Below, one piece after another: positions 61,788 to 64,000 of a stretch of DNA of 64,000 bases. This stretch comes from Hydractinia symbiolongicarpus. Taxonomy: Eukaryota > Cnidaria > Hydrozoa > Anthoathecata > Hydractiniidae. The stretch is taken from NCBI RefSeq assembly GCF_029227915.1, contig NC_079881.1:5456001-5520000 (forward strand). Direction: 5' to 3'. How positions within the stretch are numbered: the first letter of the stretch is position 1; every line of letters begins with the position of its first letter. The notes beneath the pieces were generated by a model. That model was not told the DNA's origin, did not search any database, and saw only the letters and a program-made list of their open reading frames with translations. The position numbers and the translations under genes were made by a program.

Positions 61788-62279
61788 ATGATGGAGGAAG
61801 GCAAGACATTTTGGCTTGATTTACCAAGTATTCAAAGACAGAATCGAAATATATACGGAAAATATGTCGTTGAGAAGGAAAGGCTCGAAAAAAATGAACA
61901 AATATGGTTAAGAGAATTTAATTTTAATCAAAGACAAGTTAAAAGAGAATTAGATTTAATTAGAATGAAAAAATTAAAACTTCAATATTTGGATAATCAA
62001 GACGAAAGCAAATGCAAGTGCTTAAATCAACATCCATCTCGAAGTAAATCCGCTCCGTTAACGAAACAAAAATTGTGCGATTTTCATTTTTTGAACCCTC
62101 ACACAAATAAGACACTACCTCGAAGGGAACATAAAAAACCGCTTTCCCCTTCGTCGTCATTTAGTTCCATTGATACGTCAAAGGGTTGGCAAAAAAACAA
62201 TGCTACAAAACAGACCGTAACGAAGACTCAACTACCCAAACTGTTACAACATAGACAGCATGCTGATTATTGGAAGTAA
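61788..62279 (+). CDS. Small basic coiled-coil protein, single exon
   Basis: An uninterrupted 163-residue frame begins with two consecutive ATGs and is followed within 20 bp of the stop by AATAAA at 62296-62301, which supports a real transcript end. Residues about 15-65 are a charged helix with coiled-coil character (EKNEQIWLREFNFNQRQVKR). The rest is Ser/Lys-rich and disordered, with RSKSAPLTKQK and LSPSSSFSSID. The pattern of a conserved W/QRQ helix near the N-terminus reminds me of CCDC190-type vertebrate proteins, but that is a weak resemblance and no function should be assigned from it. No signal peptide or membrane span. Confidence 0.65.
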   Translation: MMEEGKTFWLDLPSIQRQNRNIYGKYVVEKERLEKNEQIWLREFNFNQRQVKRELDLIRMKKLKLQYLDNQDESKCKCLNQHPSRSKSAPLTKQKLCDFHFLNPHTNKTLPRREHKKPLSPSSSFSSIDTSKGWQKNNATKQTVTKTQLPKLLQHRQHADYWK

Positions 62280-62301
62280 ACTATACGACACGAAATAAAT
62301 T

Positions 62302-63190
62302 TTTACGACAATGACAGTCAGACAGTTTTACGAAAGTCTTGTATATTTATTTGGTCTGTGTGGCCATGCGTGTTTATCGTTTTTATATTTGTGCAATCTA
62401 CGTTTATTGCTGTAAATCTTTTTTTTTTATGTCTGCATATCTTAATTTTTTAAGAAGCGCTGTTGTGTGTGTATGAAAATAGTATAAGTCGAAATCCGTA
62501 TAAAACTTATGAATATAAAATTCAATTGGCTTTGCAACAAAAGCCAGCAGAAGAAAAGAAGTTATGACCACTAAACTTTGTTATTGTATATTACCAGTGC
62601 ATCGTACGAGATGTAATCTTTTATTGGTTTGTACGGACGGGATTGATCACAAGAAAAAGCAGACATTTTTGTTAAAATTTAATATATATATACATAAATA
62701 TCATTTAGAAATTTGTAAAACATTTCTAGTTGCATTTGCAGCTGCTTTTATGAGGATCAAGTAACCTTCCTTGAGAGAATATATAGCCATAAAACGACTT
62801 TTCTGTTCAATTTACAAGAAAAATAAAATTATCTTTATAACGGGATTTTATAGTCGTGCTACGGACACACGAAAACGCCAACATGATAAGCTACACGGAA
62901 TAAGAAGACGTGCGAACCAATGGGTTTATTTACCGGCTATCGACTAGTCTGTTATACATTTGCTCTACATACTATGTCAAAACATTATCTTTCGAATTTT
63001 TTTTAAGACATCTAATTGTCATATTTAACACCATAAAATCAACAACTGCAAGAGAGGCTCGTACAACCAGCAGTAACTGCAACATCCCTGTTTGCTTCAT
63101 CGTACAAAATTAACAGAACTAATCACCACAACAAAAGATATAAGAAGTAGCTTCTCCTGTGTATGTCATATCCAAATCATTTGAAATCAA
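62302..63190. other. Intergenic sequence with a diverged repeat
   Basis: Contains the diverged copy (62850-62960) of the repeat at 61372-61500. An open frame at 62564-62764 has no supporting features. Confidence 0.45.
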
Positions 63191-63576
63191 TTATTTAGTT
63201 ATTTTGACGACCACCAATCCATTATCGTCAACAAATCTGAATTTATTACTTGTTCTATTTTGACAACCTAACATCTCTCTCTGCAAAAAAGTACGACGAA
63301 CCAGACAAACGCTGTTAGGATTTATCTTGACGGCTAAAATTCTTTGAGATAGATCTGTTGTTACAGTTTTGGTAGTGTATCCTTGTGTTTTTCTCATAGT
63401 TATCGTTGCGTCTATCAATGGTGCCTTCGTTGCCGGCTTAATCGGTCCAAGTTTTTGATTTATGAAAGTCTGTATACGAAGTAACTCTGTCTGATTTAGT
63501 TTGTTTAGGAGACTCTGAAGCGAGGCTGTTTCTGTTGAACACGATATATTCCTTTTTTTCCTGTCAGGTAAACAAT
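63191..63576 (-). CDS. Last exon of an unidentified, probably extracellular protein
   Basis: On the minus strand an AG acceptor (complement of 63577-63578) leads into 127 codons ending in TAA at 63191, starting in phase 2. The sequence is protein-like, with DCLPDRKKRNISC, LQSLLNKLNQTELLRIQTF, ILAVKINPNSVCLVRRTFLQ and FVDDNGLVVVKITK. Several cysteines and three N-glycosylation sequons (NIS, NQT, NRT) point to the secretory pathway. Upstream exons would lie right of 63576, probably outside the window. I do not recognise the family. Confidence 0.6.
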
Positions 63577-64000
63577 CTATGAAAAGATTTATAAATTATA
63601 AATGGGAACCGTGGTCTGGCAGGATGCAGGCCAGACACCTTAGCTAACCCTGTTCAGGCCGCACTTTTTGAGGGCTCCTTAAGACCATAGAGTGTCTGAG
63701 ATTAACGAAAGGGACATTGTAATTTCACAAAACTTGGCACAAACGCAGACCATAAACTTTGGGGTAAGAAAAATTGTTGCGAACGTTTTAGATATGCAAA
63801 ATGACTTGATATCAGCAAAAAAGGCTAAAATGTGACTTTGGAAATGTTGATCTTTTACCATGACAAACGTTTTTAAAATTTGATAACAAGATATACATTT
63901 TTAAAACCAGTGTAAAATAATTCTTCGTTTTAAAAAACAAATAAATTAATTCTACTTTTGAACAATGTCCAAAGTACAAAACTGTGTTCGGACAGCATTA
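63577..64000. other. Right edge, no exon recognised
   Basis: Probably an intron of the minus-strand gene ending at 63191. Nothing else is supported. Confidence 0.4.

Noticed and set aside
62564-62764. 66-codon frame
   Set aside because: No homology, no splice or poly(A) support and a repeat copy nearby.

Overview
The window is AT-rich invertebrate nuclear DNA with intron-split genes. GT-AG introns, short exons and many small inverted-repeat and tRNA-derived elements fit a non-bilaterian animal. A cnidarian, possibly a hydrozoan, is my best guess; that rests on protein resemblance and repeat style, not on a database match. No bacterial-type genes, CRISPR arrays or rRNA genes are visible. I built the gene models by hand from splice signals, reading phase and family resemblance.

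Layout. 656-3723 (+) holds six small phase-compatible exons of an unidentified gene running in from the left edge; they could be 5' exons of the next gene. 9419-18255 (+) is a complete GW182/TNRC6-family gene (10 exons, 1,246 aa) for miRNA silencing. It has a minisatellite and tRNA-derived SINEs in intron 1 and a series of similar small hairpins in its 3' UTR. 18934-19598 is a non-autonomous TIR element, followed by a candidate minus-strand exon of unknown identity. 21878-27463 (+) encodes a predicted secreted protein of 1,100 aa with two endonuclease/exonuclease/phosphatase (EEP, DNase I-like) folds. The first fold is split by a very large disordered insertion and the second looks catalytically dead.

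From 24387 to 58681 the sequence is a direct tandem duplication of about 17 kb (24387-41753 and 41767-58681). Each unit carries the 3' part of the EEP gene, a complete minus-strand LAMTOR2 gene (Ragulator subunit, 4 exons, 125 aa) and, head to head with it, a complete ARPC1 gene (Arp2/3 subunit, 9 exons, 373 aa). The second EEP copy has lost its 5' half and signal peptide. In LAMTOR2 and ARPC1 the differences I saw between copies are synonymous, while introns differ by indels, replaced blocks and one whole transposon insertion. The junction shows 5-bp microhomology and a 13-bp templated filler.

From 58682 to the right edge there is a decayed pogo-like element, a small single-exon basic protein gene (61788-62279) and the last exon of an unidentified, probably extracellular, minus-strand protein (63191-63576). 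The two solid cellular modules are post-transcriptional silencing (GW182) and the LAMTOR2/ARPC1 pair (lysosomal mTORC1 scaffold, actin nucleation), which share a promoter interval. The EEP protein is the least familiar item.
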